Assembly (NCBI RefSeq): GCF_013620825.1
Contig: NZ_NJIC01000001.1
Coordinates: 1-64,000 of the forward strand
DNA: 64,000 nucleotides
Reading direction: 5' to 3'
From: Rhodanobacter sp. PCA2
GTDB taxonomy: Bacteria; Pseudomonadota; Gammaproteobacteria; Xanthomonadales; Rhodanobacteraceae
Shown: positions 1-9,105 of the stretch, one piece after another
Layout: every line of letters begins with the position of its first letter
Numbering within the stretch: position 1 is the first letter of the stretch
Position numbers and translations under genes: made by a program
Notes under the pieces: model-generated
Seen by the model: only the letters and a program-made list of their open reading frames with translations
What the model was told of the DNA's origin: nothing
Databases searched by the model: none

Positions 1-396
1 CAGATCGTGCAGGTGAATTTCATCGAGCCGCCGCCGGTGCAGGAGGTGTCGCAGAACGCGGTCGCCGCCGCGCCGCCTGCGCCCCCGGCCCCGCCGGCGC
101 CGCCCGCCGACATCGCCGCCGGTTCGGATCTCAGCTACAACAGCCGAATCACGCCGCGCTACCCGCCGCAGGCCATCCGCCAGCGCCACGAGGGCACGGT
201 GATCCTGTTGATCCTGGTGGGCACCGACGGTACGCCGAAGGACATCAAGGTCGACAAGTCCAGCGGTTACCACGAGCTTGATCGCGCGGCGATCGAAACG
301 GCACAGAAGTGGCGTTTCAATCCCGAGGTCAAGAACGGCAAGAAGGTGGAGGGCTACGCCCGCGTTCCCGTCACCTTCAACCTCAGCCAGATGTAA
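1..396 (+). CDS. tonB: TonB C-terminal part, 5' truncated by window edge
   Basis: The open frame runs in from the left edge, so the start and the N-terminal membrane anchor lie outside. What is visible is a Pro/Ala-rich spacer (PPAPPAPPAPP) followed by a TonB C-terminal domain with the typical signatures YPPQAIRQRHEGTV and KWRFNPEVKNGK and a final VPVTFNL strand. TonB spans the periplasm and passes proton-motive energy from ExbB/ExbD to outer-membrane TonB-dependent receptors. exbB follows 53 bases downstream, then two exbD genes, as in Xanthomonas. Identification is firm; only the length is unknown. Confidence 0.93.
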   Translation, partial: QIVQVNFIEPPPVQEVSQNAVAAAPPAPPAPPAPPADIAAGSDLSYNSRITPRYPPQAIRQRHEGTVILLILVGTDGTPKDIKVDKSSGYHELDRAAIETAQKWRFNPEVKNGKKVEGYARVPVTFNLSQM

Positions 397-449
397 TCCC
401 CCCCGACACTGTCACCACAGTTCACGCCTGACTTCCCAAGGGTAGCGTT

Positions 450-1196
450 ATGTTCCTACAGACTCCTGCACCGACCGATGCCGCCCAGGTGGCGGGCAAC
501 TCCAACGCCGAAGCCATGAAGCAGATGGGCTTCGCCAACCTCGCCCAGGGCTTCGACTGGCTGGGTTGGGTGGTGTTCATCACCCTGGTGGTGATGTCCT
601 TCCTCTCCTGGTATTTCATCATCGCCAACACCATCCGCAACGGCATGGTGAAGTCGCGCGCCGATGGCGTGATCAACGGCTTCTGGAACAATGCCTCCAC
701 CCAGGACGCGATCCGCGAGCTGGAAGCCCAGCCCAAGAGCGAACCGTTCTCCAAGATCGCGCTGGACGCCGCCTCGGCGGTGGCCCACCACCAGCAGGCG
801 AACAAGGGCGGCATCGCCGAGTCGCTGAGCCGCTCGGAGTTCGTCGACCGCGCCCTGCGCCAGGCCGTGGCCCGCGAGAGCCTGCGCCTCGAAGGCGGCC
901 AGACGGTGCTCGCCACCGTGGGTTCGTCGGCACCGTTCGTCGGTCTGCTCGGTACGGTGTGGGGCATCTACCACGCCCTGATCGGCATCGCCGCCAGCGG
1001 CAACGCTTCGATGACCGCCGTGGCCGGCCCCGTGGGCGAGGCGCTGATCATGACCGCCATCGGTCTGTTCACCGCGATCCCGGCGCTGCTCGCGTTCAAC
1101 TTCTTCAACCGGTCGAACCGCGTGATCTTCGCCCGTTTCGACGAGTTCGCGCACGACCTGCACGACTTCTTCGCGACCGGCTCGCGCGTCGAGTGA
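450..1196 (+). CDS. exbB: ExbB, TonB-system proton channel subunit
   Basis: 248 residues, the usual ExbB length. An early membrane segment (GWVVFITLVVMSFLSWYFII) is followed by a cytoplasmic domain and two further helices with the MotA/TolQ/ExbB hallmarks, for example SSAPFVGLLGTVWGI and the stretch around GPVGEALIMTAIGLF. ExbB forms the pentameric inner-membrane channel that with ExbD uses the proton gradient to drive TonB. An AAGGG ribosome site precedes the ATG. It is co-directional with tonB and the two exbD genes, so a single operon is likely. Confidence 0.95.
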   Translation: MFLQTPAPTDAAQVAGNSNAEAMKQMGFANLAQGFDWLGWVVFITLVVMSFLSWYFIIANTIRNGMVKSRADGVINGFWNNASTQDAIRELEAQPKSEPFSKIALDAASAVAHHQQANKGGIAESLSRSEFVDRALRQAVARESLRLEGGQTVLATVGSSAPFVGLLGTVWGIYHALIGIAASGNASMTAVAGPVGEALIMTAIGLFTAIPALLAFNFFNRSNRVIFARFDEFAHDLHDFFATGSRVE

Positions 1197-1207
1197 GGGG
1201 CTGAACC

Positions 1208-1633
1208 ATGTCCATGAGCGTCGGAGGCGATACCGGCGGTCCGGTTTCGGAAATCAACGTCACGCCACTGGCTGACGTGATGCTGGTGCTGCTGATCATC
1301 TTCATGATCACGGCACCACTGATGTCCCACCCGATCACCGTCACGGTGCCGACTGCGAATCCGAAGAGCACCGAGGAGAAGGCTGCGGAAACCCCGCCGC
1401 TGGACCTGGCGATCAAGGAAGACGGCACGATGTACTTCCAGGATCACCCGGTCACCGAGGCGGAGCTGAAGTCCCAGCTGGCGGTGGCCGCGCAGAAGGC
1501 GCCGCAGCCGGAACTGCAGATCCGTGCCGAGAAGGGCCTCGAGTGGAAGACGGTGCGCAAGGTGATCAGTGACGCCAAGGGCCAGGGCATGGTGCACGTC
1601 GGCTTCATGACCACCGCGCCCGCGAAGGAGTAA
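1208..1633 (+). CDS. exbD: ExbD-type biopolymer transport protein (first copy)
   Basis: 141 residues. One N-terminal membrane helix carries the conserved aspartate (INVTPLADVMLVLLIIFMIT), followed by a periplasmic domain ending in GMVHVGFMT. This Asp is the proton-carrying residue of the ExbD/TolR family. The gene starts 11 bases after exbB and sits 6 bases before a second exbD. It should be the ExbD1 equivalent of Xanthomonas, which serves ferric-siderophore uptake together with TonB and ExbB; that role is by analogy, not from the sequence. Confidence 0.94.
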   Translation: MSMSVGGDTGGPVSEINVTPLADVMLVLLIIFMITAPLMSHPITVTVPTANPKSTEEKAAETPPLDLAIKEDGTMYFQDHPVTEAELKSQLAVAAQKAPQPELQIRAEKGLEWKTVRKVISDAKGQGMVHVGFMTTAPAKE

Positions 1634-1639
1634 GCAGTC

Positions 1640-2047
1640 ATGGCGTTTTCCGTCAAATCCTCGTCGGGCCCGATGGCCGACATCAACATCACGCCGCTGA
1701 TCGACGTGATGCTGGTGTTGCTGATCATCTTCATGGTGACGGCGCCGATTCCGCTGGAGAAGATCAAGATCGACCTTCCGCAGCCGAACCCGAACCAGAC
1801 CCCGCCGACGAACCCGCCGGAGCCGATCAACCTCAAGATCGACGCCAGCGGCGCGTTCTACTGGAACGACACGCCGGTGGACGAACTGGGCCTCAAGGCG
1901 CAGTTCGCGGTGATCGCCCAGCAGACCAACCAGCCGGAAGTCCAGATCAAGGCAGCCGATGCCACCGCCTACCAGCATGTCGCTACCGTGCTGGCGGACG
2001 CGAAGCAGTACAACCTGACCAAGATCGGCTTCACCGACAGCGACTGA
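1640..2047 (+). CDS. exbD: ExbD-type biopolymer transport protein (second copy)
   Basis: 135 residues, a diverged paralogue of the preceding gene. It has the same INITPLIDVMLVLLIIFMVT helix with the essential Asp and a Pro/Asn-rich linker, and it ends in NLTKIGFTDSD. Tandem exbD genes after exbB are typical of Xanthomonadaceae; in X. campestris exbD2 is dispensable for iron uptake but needed for some other TonB-linked responses (established knowledge). It is the last gene of the operon, and a strong terminator begins 35 bases after its stop codon. Confidence 0.93.
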   Translation: MAFSVKSSSGPMADINITPLIDVMLVLLIIFMVTAPIPLEKIKIDLPQPNPNQTPPTNPPEPINLKIDASGAFYWNDTPVDELGLKAQFAVIAQQTNQPEVQIKAADATAYQHVATVLADAKQYNLTKIGFTDSD

Positions 2048-2081
2048 CCAGCCGCCGCTGTCGCGACACCCGCGTTACCCG

Positions 2082-2115
2082 CGCCAACCCCCGCCCCGTG
2101 CGGGGGTTGGCGTTT
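2082..2115 (+). terminator. Rho-independent terminator of the tonB-exb operon
   Basis: Perfect 13-base arms CGCCAACCCCCGC and GCGGGGGTTGGCG separated by a 5-base loop and followed by TTT. It lies 35 bases after the second exbD. Confidence 0.9.
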
Positions 2116-2233
2116 GTGCGGGTCGAATCCCCGGCTGCCTGGCCGGGCGCGCCGGTCGCGACACGCACGGGCATCGCGTGGCGCGCCAGGCCGGACTCGA
2201 TCGCGGCGAAACCACCGCGCCCGGGCGGTGCGG

Positions 2234-2977
2234 CTAGCGCAGTATCTGCAGGTAGTTGCGCACAGTGGCGGCCAGGCCTTCGTACAGCGCCTCGCCGATC
2301 AGCGCGTGGCCGATCGACACCTCGGCCAGCCCCGGGATCGCGGCCTTGAACGTGCCGAGGTTCGCCTGGCTGAGGTCGTGGCCCGCGTTCACCGCAAGGC
2401 CCGCCTGCTGCGCCTGCCGTGCAGTGGCGACGCAGGCCGCGAGCGCCGCGTCGGGCTCGCCGTCGGCGAACGCCTCGGCGTAGGGGCCGGTGTAGATCTC
2501 GATGCGCTGCACGCCGATCGCCTTCGCCGCCGCGAAATCCTGGCTGCCGGCGTCCACGAACAGGCTGACGCGGCTGCCGATCGCGTTGAGTTCCGCCACC
2601 AGCGGCCGCAGCCGGTCCAGGTCGCGGGCGAGGTCGAAACCGTGGTCGGAGGTGATCTGGCCGTCGCCGTCCGGCACCAGCGTCACCTGGCTGGGGCGCA
2701 CCTCGCGCGCCAGCGCGACCAGGCCGGGGTAGGCGCCGCGCGCCGGGGCGAACGGGTTGCCCTCGATGTTGTACTCCACCCGCCCGCGCAGCATCGCGGC
2801 CAGCGCGCGCACGTCGTCCGGGCGCACGTGGCGCAGGTCCGGCCGCGGATGCACGGTGATGCCGCCGCAGCCGCTCTCGATGCAGGTCTGCGCCGCGCGG
2901 CAGATGTCGGGCTCCTGGCCGCCGCGCGAATTGCGCAGCACGGCGATCTTGTTGAGGTTGACGCTGAGCAGGGTCAT
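2234..2977 (-). CDS. pdxJ: Pyridoxine 5'-phosphate synthase
   Basis: 247 residues, normal for PdxJ. The enzyme condenses 1-deoxyxylulose 5-phosphate with 3-amino-2-oxopropyl phosphate to form pyridoxine phosphate, the last step of the DXP-dependent vitamin B6 route in the cytoplasm. Family signatures are visible: N-terminal [18 protein letters not shown], the [12 protein letters not shown] segment with the catalytic-site His, VTLVPDG, and C-terminal [12 protein letters not shown] and VSIGHALI. It lies 48 bases downstream of a phosphopantetheinyl transferase on the same strand, and that pair probably forms a transcript. Its position next to exbD2 matches Xanthomonas gene order. Confidence 0.96.
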   Translation of the reverse strand: MTLLSVNLNKIAVLRNSRGGQEPDICRAAQTCIESGCGGITVHPRPDLRHVRPDDVRALAAMLRGRVEYNIEGNPFAPARGAYPGLVALAREVRPSQVTLVPDGDGQITSDHGFDLARDLDRLRPLVAELNAIGSRVSLFVDAGSQDFAAAKAIGVQRIEIYTGPYAEAFADGEPDAALAACVATARQAQQAGLAVNAGHDLSQANLGTFKAAIPGLAEVSIGHALIGEALYEGLAATVRNYLQILR

Positions 2978-3025
2978 GGCGGGCGGATCGTCACGGGAAC
3001 ACGGGGGAACGCAACACTGCGCCGA

Positions 3026-3670
3026 TCAGCCCGCGTCGGCAAGCGCGAACAGGCGTATGCGTCGCGGCGCGCCGCGCCAGGCCAGCGCGGCAAAGGCATC
3101 GCCGCCCACGTGCAGCCGGTGCAGCTGCCACGCGGCGGGATCGTCGCCCTCCAGCGATCGCAGCGCCAGCCCGTCGGCGTCGCTGCGTATCGACAGGCGG
3201 TCCAGCCCGAACGCGAGGCCGCGACCCAGCGCCTTCAGCACCGCCTCGCGCGCCGTCCACAGTTCGAGGAACGCGGCACGGCGCGCGTCCTCGTCCAGCG
3301 TGGCGAGCCAGGTGGCTTCGTCGGCGGTGAAGAAGCGCTGCGCGATCTCCAGCGCGCTGGCGCGCGTGCGCCGCAGCTCCAGGTCGATGCCGGGCGCGAT
3401 GCCGCGCGCCACCACGACCAGCGCCCGCTCGCCGCTGTGCGACCAGTTGAAATCCAGCGCGTCGTGGCTCTGCGCTACCAGTGCGGGGCGGCCGTGCTCG
3501 CCGGCCAGCAGCCGCACCGCGGACGGCTCGGTGCCGAGATAGGACGCGAGCAGCGCCAGCAGCGGCGCGCGCCCCGCGTCGCGCGGGCGCTGCACGTGCC
3601 AGACATGAACCTCGTCAGCGCGCAGGGGCTCTGCTACTTTCGCGGGAAGGAATCCGTCCAGGGCTTGCAT
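3026..3670 (-). CDS. 4'-phosphopantetheinyl transferase superfamily protein (Sfp type)
   Basis: 214 residues with the start placed at MQALDGF. The open frame runs further upstream but would then overlap the divergent kinase gene. Motifs of the Sfp/AcpT family are present: FNWSHSGERALV, GIDLELRR (Mg-binding acidic pair), FFTADEATWL and the W-x-x-(K/R)-E-A-x-x-K helix as LWTAREAVLKALGRG. Such enzymes attach phosphopantetheine from CoA to carrier proteins of fatty acid, polyketide or peptide synthesis. Which carrier it modifies cannot be told. It is probably transcribed with pdxJ. No clear ribosome site precedes the chosen ATG, so the start is less certain than the function. Confidence 0.85.
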   Translation of the reverse strand: MQALDGFLPAKVAEPLRADEVHVWHVQRPRDAGRAPLLALLASYLGTEPSAVRLLAGEHGRPALVAQSHDALDFNWSHSGERALVVVARGIAPGIDLELRRTRASALEIAQRFFTADEATWLATLDEDARRAAFLELWTAREAVLKALGRGLAFGLDRLSIRSDADGLALRSLEGDDPAAWQLHRLHVGGDAFAALAWRGAPRRIRLFALADAG

Positions 3671-3743
3671 GCACGCATGCTGACGGACGGACGCGGCCGC
3701 ACACAAGCGGCAGATGGCATCGTAACTGCACGCGGGGAGGACC

Positions 3744-6700
3744 ATGATCGCCGGCTGGCTGCTGCTGCTCGTCGCGCTGCTGTACGTGGGCCTGCTGTAC
3801 TGCGTGGCGTGGGCGGGCGACCGGCGCCCGCTGTACCCGCGCCAGCCGCGGCTGCGGCCCATCGTCTACAGCCTGGCGCTGGCGGTGTACTGCTCGTCGT
3901 GGACGTTCTACGGCGCGGTGGGCACCGCCGCGCGCGAGGGCCTGGGTTACCTGCCGATCTATCTGGGACCGGTGCTGCTGTTCGTGTTCGGCTTCGACCT
4001 GCTGCGCCGGCTGGTGGAAGTGGCGCAGCAGCGCAACATCACCTCGATCGCCGACTTCATCGGCGCGCGCTTCGGCAAGTCGCACGGCCTGGCCGCGCTG
4101 GTGGCGGTGATCACGGTGGTGGCGATACTGCCGTACATCGCGCTGCAGCTGAAGGCGGTGGCGATGTCGTTCGCCGTGCTGGGCGGCAGCGGCAACCCGG
4201 GCCTGCACGGCGCGCTGGCGACCGACCCCGCGTTGTGGTGCGCCGGCCTGCTCGCGGTGTTCGCGATACTGTTCGGCACGCGCAGCATCGACGCCACCGA
4301 GCATCACCACGGCCTGATGCTGGCGATCGCGCTGGAATCGCTGATCAAGCTGGTGGCGTTCGTGGCGCTGGCGCTGTTCGCGCTGCACCACGGGCCCGGG
4401 CTGGCGGCGACGGTGAACCTGGCGAAGCACCACCCGGGCGACGGCCTCTCGGCGGGTTTCCTCACCCAGACGCTGCTGGCGTTCTTCGCGATGCTGTGCC
4501 TGCCGCGGCAGTTCCAGATCGGCGTGGTCGAATGCGAGGACCCGCGCGACCTGCATCGCGCGCGCTGGATGTTCCCGCTCTACATGCTCGCGATCAGCCT
4601 CGCGGTGCTGCCCATCGTGGCCACCGGCATGCAGTTGCCGGCGGTGCGCGACGGCCTCGCCGACGCCTGGGTGCTGAACCTGCCGCGCACGCTGGGCCAC
4701 GGCGGCATGGCGATGCTGGCGTTCGTGGGCGGCTTCTCGGCGGCCACCGGCATGGTGATCGTGGCGGCCGTGGCGCTGTCCACCATGATCAGCAACGACC
4801 TCGTGATGCCGGCGTTGCTGCGCATGCGCCACCTGCGGCTGGAGCACCGCAGCGACCTCTCCAGACTGGTGCTTCGCGTGCGCCGCGTGGCGATCGTGGC
4901 GCTGGTGTCGCTGGCCTACGGCTACTACCGCGTGGTGGCCGACACCGAGAACCTCGCTGCCACCGGCCTGCTGGCGTTCGCCGCGGTGGCGCAACTCGCG
5001 CCGGCGATCGTGGCCGCGCTGTACTGGCGCGGCGCCAGCCGTCGCGGCGTGGTGATCGGCCTGGTGGCCGGCTTCGCGGTATGGGCCTACACGCTGCTGC
5101 TGCCGGCGGTGCTGCACGTGGGCAGCTGGCAGCAGGACGGCCCGCTGGGGCTGAGCTGGCTGCGGCCGCAGGCGCTGTTCCACCTGGGCGGCAGCGATCC
5201 GCTGCTGCACGGCACGCTGTGGTCGCTGCTGGTCAACGTGACCTGCCTGGTGTTCGTCTCGCTGCGCTGGCGGCCGAACCTGGAGGACCGCCTGCACGCG
5301 GCGCTGTTCGTCGATCCCTATGCGACGCGGCGCGGCGGCGCGGGCGACTGGCGCGGTCGCGTGGTGGTCGCCGACCTGCGCACCATCGCCACCCGCATCG
5401 TGGGCCGCCGCAGCACCGAGCGCGCGTTCGCGGACTACGAACGGCGCCGCGGCCGGCCGCTGCAGCCCGGCGAGTCGGCCGACCGCGCGCTGATCCAGCA
5501 CACCGAACGCCTGCTCGCCGGCGCAGTGGGCGCGGCCAGCGCGCGGCGCATCCTGATGGGCATGCTGTCGGGCTCCGGCCTCGACATCGCCGAGGCGATG
5601 GCGCTGATGGACGAAGCCTCGCAGGAACTGCGCTTCAACCGCGAGCTGCTGTCCTCCACGCTGGAGAACGTGTCGCAGGGCATCAGCGTGGTCGACGTGC
5701 AGATGCGCCTGGTGGCGTGGAACCGGCGCTATCTTGAACTGTTCGGCTATCCCGACGGCATGGTCTACGTGGGCGTGCCGGTGGCCGACCTGATCCGCTG
5801 GAACGCCGAGCACGGCGAATGCGGTCCCGGCGAGGTGGCGGCGCACGTGACCAAGCGCATCGGCCACCTGCGCGCCGGCACGCCGCACGTTTTCCAGCGC
5901 GTGCGGGCGGACGGCAGCACCATCGAGATGCGCGGCCGCGCGCTGCCCGGCGGCGGCTACGTCACCACCTACACCGACGTCACCGCCTACAAGCGCGCCG
6001 AGGAGGCGCTGATCGAGGCGAACGAGACGCTGGAACAGCGCGTGGACCAGCGCACCGCCGAACTCAGCGAGGCGCTGGCCGCCACCGCGCAGGCGCAGCA
6101 GACCGCCGAGGCCGCGAACGTCTCCAAGACGCGCTTCCTCGCCGCCGCCAGCCACGACCTGCTGCAGCCTCTGAACGCCGCCCGGCTGTTCACCTCCGCG
6201 TTGCGCCAGCAACCGGCGCTGGATGCGGAATCGCGGCAACTGGCCGAGCGCATCGACGCCGCGTTCCGCGCGGCGGAAGACCTGCTCGACGCCCTGCTCG
6301 ACACCTCGCGCCTGGACACCGGCAGCTACCAGCTGGAAGTCGGCAGCTTCGCGCTGTCCGACCTGTTCGAATCGTTGCAGGGACAGTTCGCGGTGATCGC
6401 CGAGCAGCGCGGCCTGCGCCTGCGCGTGGCGCCCACGCGGCTGGCCGTGCGCAGCGACCCGCAACTGCTGCGCCGCGTGCTGCAGAACTTCCTTTCCAAC
6501 GCGCTGCGCTACACCCAGCGCGGCGGCGTGCTGCTGGGCGCGCGCCGCGTCGGCGAGGACGTGCGCATCGAGGTGTGGGACACCGGCCCCGGCATCGCCG
6601 CCGGCCAGCGCGCGCGCGTGTTCGACGAATTCCAGCGGCTGGAACAGCCGTCGCCGTGGGGCGAGAAGGGCCTGGGCCTGGGCTTGTCGATCTGCGACCG

Positions 6701-7226
6701 CATCGCGACCATGCTGGAGCACCGGCTGGACCTGCACTCGCGTCCCGGCCACGGCAGCTGTTTCGCGGTGATGGTGCCGCGCGCGCCCGCCGTGCCGCCG
6801 CGCCGGCAGGCGGTGCGCGGCGGCGTCAGCGACGAACAACTGCCGCTCACCGTGCTGTGCCTGGACGACGACGCGGCGATCCTCGACGGCATGCGCGCGC
6901 TGCTGGGCCGCTGGGGCGTGGACTGCCGCACCGCGCGCGACGTCGCCGCCGCCGCCGCCGAACTGCGGCGCGGTCCGGTCGACCTGATCCTCGCCGACTA
7001 CCATCTCGACGGCATCGACGGCCTGCAGGCGCTGCAGCAGCTGCGCGCCGCCTGCCATCCGCTGCCGCCGGCCGCCCTGATCACCGCCGACGGCAGCAGC
7101 GACCTCAAGCAACGCACCCGCGCGCTGGGCTATCCGCTGCTGCACAAGCCGGTGCGGCCCGCGGCGCTGCGCGCGCTGCTGACGGCGCTGGTGAGGAAGC
7201 AGTCGGAAAGGCGCGTGGGCGCCTGA
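3744..7226 (+). CDS. crbS: Hybrid sensor histidine kinase with sodium:solute symporter domain (CrbS/MxtR type)
   Basis: 1160 residues. Residues 1 to about 500 form a multi-helix sodium:solute symporter (PutP-like) domain. A linker and a PAS domain (about 640-760, ENVSQGISVVDVQMRLVAWN) follow, then a coiled coil, a HisKA domain with phospho-acceptor His near 804 (ASHDLLQPLNAAR), an HATPase domain (NFLSNALRYT, DTGPGI, GLGLGLSI) and a C-terminal receiver with the phospho-accepting Asp near 1085 (ILADYHLDG). This architecture is that of CrbS/MxtR kinases, which with the LuxR-type regulator CrbR/ErdR control acetyl-CoA synthetase. A CrbR-like gene next to acs lies 3.6 kb away, supporting the assignment. 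A GGGGAGG ribosome site precedes the ATG. Confidence 0.9.
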   Translation: MIAGWLLLLVALLYVGLLYCVAWAGDRRPLYPRQPRLRPIVYSLALAVYCSSWTFYGAVGTAAREGLGYLPIYLGPVLLFVFGFDLLRRLVEVAQQRNITSIADFIGARFGKSHGLAALVAVITVVAILPYIALQLKAVAMSFAVLGGSGNPGLHGALATDPALWCAGLLAVFAILFGTRSIDATEHHHGLMLAIALESLIKLVAFVALALFALHHGPGLAATVNLAKHHPGDGLSAGFLTQTLLAFFAMLCLPRQFQIGVVECEDPRDLHRARWMFPLYMLAISLAVLPIVATGMQLPAVRDGLADAWVLNLPRTLGHGGMAMLAFVGGFSAATGMVIVAAVALSTMISNDLVMPALLRMRHLRLEHRSDLSRLVLRVRRVAIVALVSLAYGYYRVVADTENLAATGLLAFAAVAQLAPAIVAALYWRGASRRGVVIGLVAGFAVWAYTLLLPAVLHVGSWQQDGPLGLSWLRPQALFHLGGSDPLLHGTLWSLLVNVTCLVFVSLRWRPNLEDRLHAALFVDPYATRRGGAGDWRGRVVVADLRTIATRIVGRRSTERAFADYERRRGRPLQPGESADRALIQHTERLLAGAVGAASARRILMGMLSGSGLDIAEAMALMDEASQELRFNRELLSSTLENVSQGISVVDVQMRLVAWNRRYLELFGYPDGMVYVGVPVADLIRWNAEHGECGPGEVAAHVTKRIGHLRAGTPHVFQRVRADGSTIEMRGRALPGGGYVTTYTDVTAYKRAEEALIEANETLEQRVDQRTAELSEALAATAQAQQTAEAANVSKTRFLAAASHDLLQPLNAARLFTSALRQQPALDAESRQLAERIDAAFRAAEDLLDALLDTSRLDTGSYQLEVGSFALSDLFESLQGQFAVIAEQRGLRLRVAPTRLAVRSDPQLLRRVLQNFLSNALRYTQRGGVLLGARRVGEDVRIEVWDTGPGIAAGQRARVFDEFQRLEQPSPWGEKGLGLGLSICDRIATMLEHRLDLHSRPGHGSCFAVMVPRAPAVPPRRQAVRGGVSDEQLPLTVLCLDDDAAILDGMRALLGRWGVDCRTARDVAAAAAELRRGPVDLILADYHLDGIDGLQALQQLRAACHPLPPAALITADGSSDLKQRTRALGYPLLHKPVRPAALRALLTALVRKQSERRVGA

Positions 7227-7294
7227 GCGGTCGAAATGCGGCGCCCAGGCCTTTTGTCTGCAGCGGCCGGACGCAATGCCGCCCGGACGAAGGA

Positions 7295-7519
7295 TCAGCC
7301 GCAGCACCCCGTCGCCGAGCCCGCCGACTGCATCGGCGGGCACTTCACGCTGCCATAGGAACAGAACACGCAGCAGTCGCCCGCCAGCGGCTTGAGCAGC
7401 GTCTTGCAGGCGGTGCATTCGTAGAAATAGATGCACGCGTCGGTGGGCATCGTTTCGGCGCGGGCGTGGCCGCAGGCCGGGCAGGTGAGCACGGAGGTGA
7501 GCTTGATGGTTTCTTGCAT
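7295..7519 (-). CDS. GDCCVxC-domain small cysteine-rich protein
   Basis: 74 residues. It contains a CPACG pair near the N-terminus, a YECTACKTLLKP segment and the signature GDCCVFCSYGSVKCPP, and ends in GCCG. The ten cysteines in knuckle-like pairs suggest metal or metalloid binding. The family is annotated as GDCCVxC domain (seleno)proteins and is often found near mercury or metal resistance genes (established knowledge); no biochemical role is assigned. Here all family positions use ordinary Cys codons. It stands alone between the kinase and a ferric-reductase-like gene. The ATG was chosen because the protein then begins at the conserved MQETIKLTSVLTCPACGH. Confidence 0.8.
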   Translation of the reverse strand: MQETIKLTSVLTCPACGHARAETMPTDACIYFYECTACKTLLKPLAGDCCVFCSYGSVKCPPMQSAGSATGCCG

Positions 7520-7758
7520 GGCCGGAACCGTGGTTGACCCGTTGATGCCTGCCTGCGTGCTCTGTGGCGCAGGCTTGAACGCAAGGCTAGCACCTGCTCC
7601 CGGTTGCGATCGCCTGCCCGATGCCCGGCTCGTTGCCGCCGGGGGCCGCGCGGCGGAAATCACGCGTGCGGTGCTGCGGGTTTGCCGTGGCGAAGAACGT
7701 GCGGATTGGGGAACAGACAAGCGGCAGGAAGACCTGCCCGAGGATGATCGGGAGCTTG

Positions 7759-9105
7759 TCAGCGCATCTCGAAAAGCTCCTGATGGAACGCTTCCCGGGG
7801 TAGCCCCGCGGCAACCAGGTCGGCGCAAAGGTCCCGACCGAAGGCAGCGGGGCCGCAGAACCACACGCTGGCTTCTCGCCACCCGGGCACCACCGCGCGC
7901 AGATGTTCGCCGGTCAGGAGGCCGCCTTGGGGGCTGGCGAACAGGTGCAGCGTGACACCGGCAGCCACGCTGTCGGCGCGCAGCTTCTCGATGGCCAGCG
8001 GGTCGACTGTGCTGGTCGGATGGAACAAGTCGATGGGTCGTGGATCCGGCTTCCCGTCCCGCGCCAGATACTTCATGCGCGCAATGAACGGCGTGATCCC
8101 GATTCCCGCGCCTATCCATATCTGGCGGGGGCGGTCGTCGTCGAACGTGAAGCAGCCGTAGGGCCCCTCGATCTTCACCCGGTCGTTTACCCGCAGGCGC
8201 TCCGGCAAGCGGCGGGTGTGGTCGCCGAGGGCCTTGGTGATCAGGGTGATGCGTCGTCCGTTCTCCGGCTCCCAGGCTGAAGCGATCGTATAGGGATGTG
8301 CGCCCTCCCTTGCGTCGGAGGTGGCGAAAGCAAACTGTCCTGTCCGATGGCCGGGCCAATCCGCGTCCATCCGTAGCGTGGTCTCCAGCACGTTCAATGC
8401 CGGGTAGGTTTGCAGCGATTCAATGAGGCCGTGCGAGGTACGCCGCGCGCCAACCCTGCCCAGCAGCACGTAGGCGGCCGAGAACGTGCCGCTGGCAAGC
8501 AGTACGGCCAGCGCCCAGCCCACGGGCTGCGCCCAGTAGGCAAACTTGACCAGCACCACGCTGTGGAAAACCAGCACCAGGTAGGCCACGGCCAGCCAAT
8601 GGTGGGTCTTGGCAAACAGCCGGTAGGGAAAGCGCCGGACCAGGGCCAGCACCAGCAGCACTGCAGCGATGTAGAAAGCCCATTCGCCCACGCTTTCCGC
8701 CAGGCCGCGCCAGTCGCGCAGGATCGATTCGACGCCCCCCGCGGACTCGCCCGCGCCCCGGGCTCTGCGCCCGGGCCGGGTCAGCCAACCCCAGCCCACG
8801 GCCCACTTCGTGCCTTGCGCCAGCAGCCAGTGCGCCGTGGCGGTCGCCAATGCGGCGATGCCCAGCCACTTGTGCAGCCGGTACATCTTGTCCAGGCCGT
8901 TGAAGCCCTGCTCCAGCCATTTGGGGCGAGTGGCCAGCACCATGGCCAGGGACATCGCGCCGATGGCCAGCACGCCGCTGTATTGGATCCATGCGGTACG
9001 CAAGGCGAAGTAACCGGGCTGCGCGGGCCAAAGCGTATCGGCAAAAAGCCACAGGACGCTCAACGCCAGCACGAAAATCCAGAATGTCCAGACGATTCTC
9101 TTCAT
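7759..9105 (-). CDS. Ferric-reductase-like transmembrane flavoprotein (FAD/NAD(P)H oxidoreductase)
   Basis: 448 residues. About six membrane helices fill residues 1-220, with paired histidines in helices (MYRLHKWLGI, THHWLAVAYLVLVFHSVVL) that would bind two haems, as in the ferric reductase/NOX family. A ferredoxin-reductase-type FAD domain follows (HPYTIASAW, VKIEGPYGCFTF) and then an NAD(P)-binding domain (IWIGAGIGITPFIARMKYL, VWFCGPAAFG) with a typical C-terminal FHQELFEMR. It should carry electrons from NAD(P)H through FAD and haem across the inner membrane; the acceptor is unknown. It is monocistronic, with a 239-base gap to the next minus-strand gene in which I see no other gene. Confidence 0.88.
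   Translation of the reverse strand: MKRIVWTFWIFVLALSVLWLFADTLWPAQPGYFALRTAWIQYSGVLAIGAMSLAMVLATRPKWLEQGFNGLDKMYRLHKWLGIAALATATAHWLLAQGTKWAVGWGWLTRPGRRARGAGESAGGVESILRDWRGLAESVGEWAFYIAAVLLVLALVRRFPYRLFAKTHHWLAVAYLVLVFHSVVLVKFAYWAQPVGWALAVLLASGTFSAAYVLLGRVGARRTSHGLIESLQTYPALNVLETTLRMDADWPGHRTGQFAFATSDAREGAHPYTIASAWEPENGRRITLITKALGDHTRRLPERLRVNDRVKIEGPYGCFTFDDDRPRQIWIGAGIGITPFIARMKYLARDGKPDPRPIDLFHPTSTVDPLAIEKLRADSVAAGVTLHLFASPQGGLLTGEHLRAVVPGWREASVWFCGPAAFGRDLCADLVAAGLPREAFHQELFEMR

Noticed and set aside
2114-2160. Possible tRNA T-arm (GGGTCGAATCCCC)
   Set aside because: No acceptor stem, D-arm or anticodon arm can be formed around it.
2114-5737. Very long plus-strand open frame of about 1200 codons
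   Set aside because: It overlaps pdxJ, the phosphopantetheinyl transferase and the kinase in other frames, and its translation is Arg/Gly/Ala-rich low-complexity sequence typical of shadow frames in GC-rich DNA.
3615-7436. Minus-strand open frame of about 1270 codons opposite the kinase
   Set aside because: His/Gln/Arg/Ala-rich shadow of a well-supported gene; no domain is recognisable.
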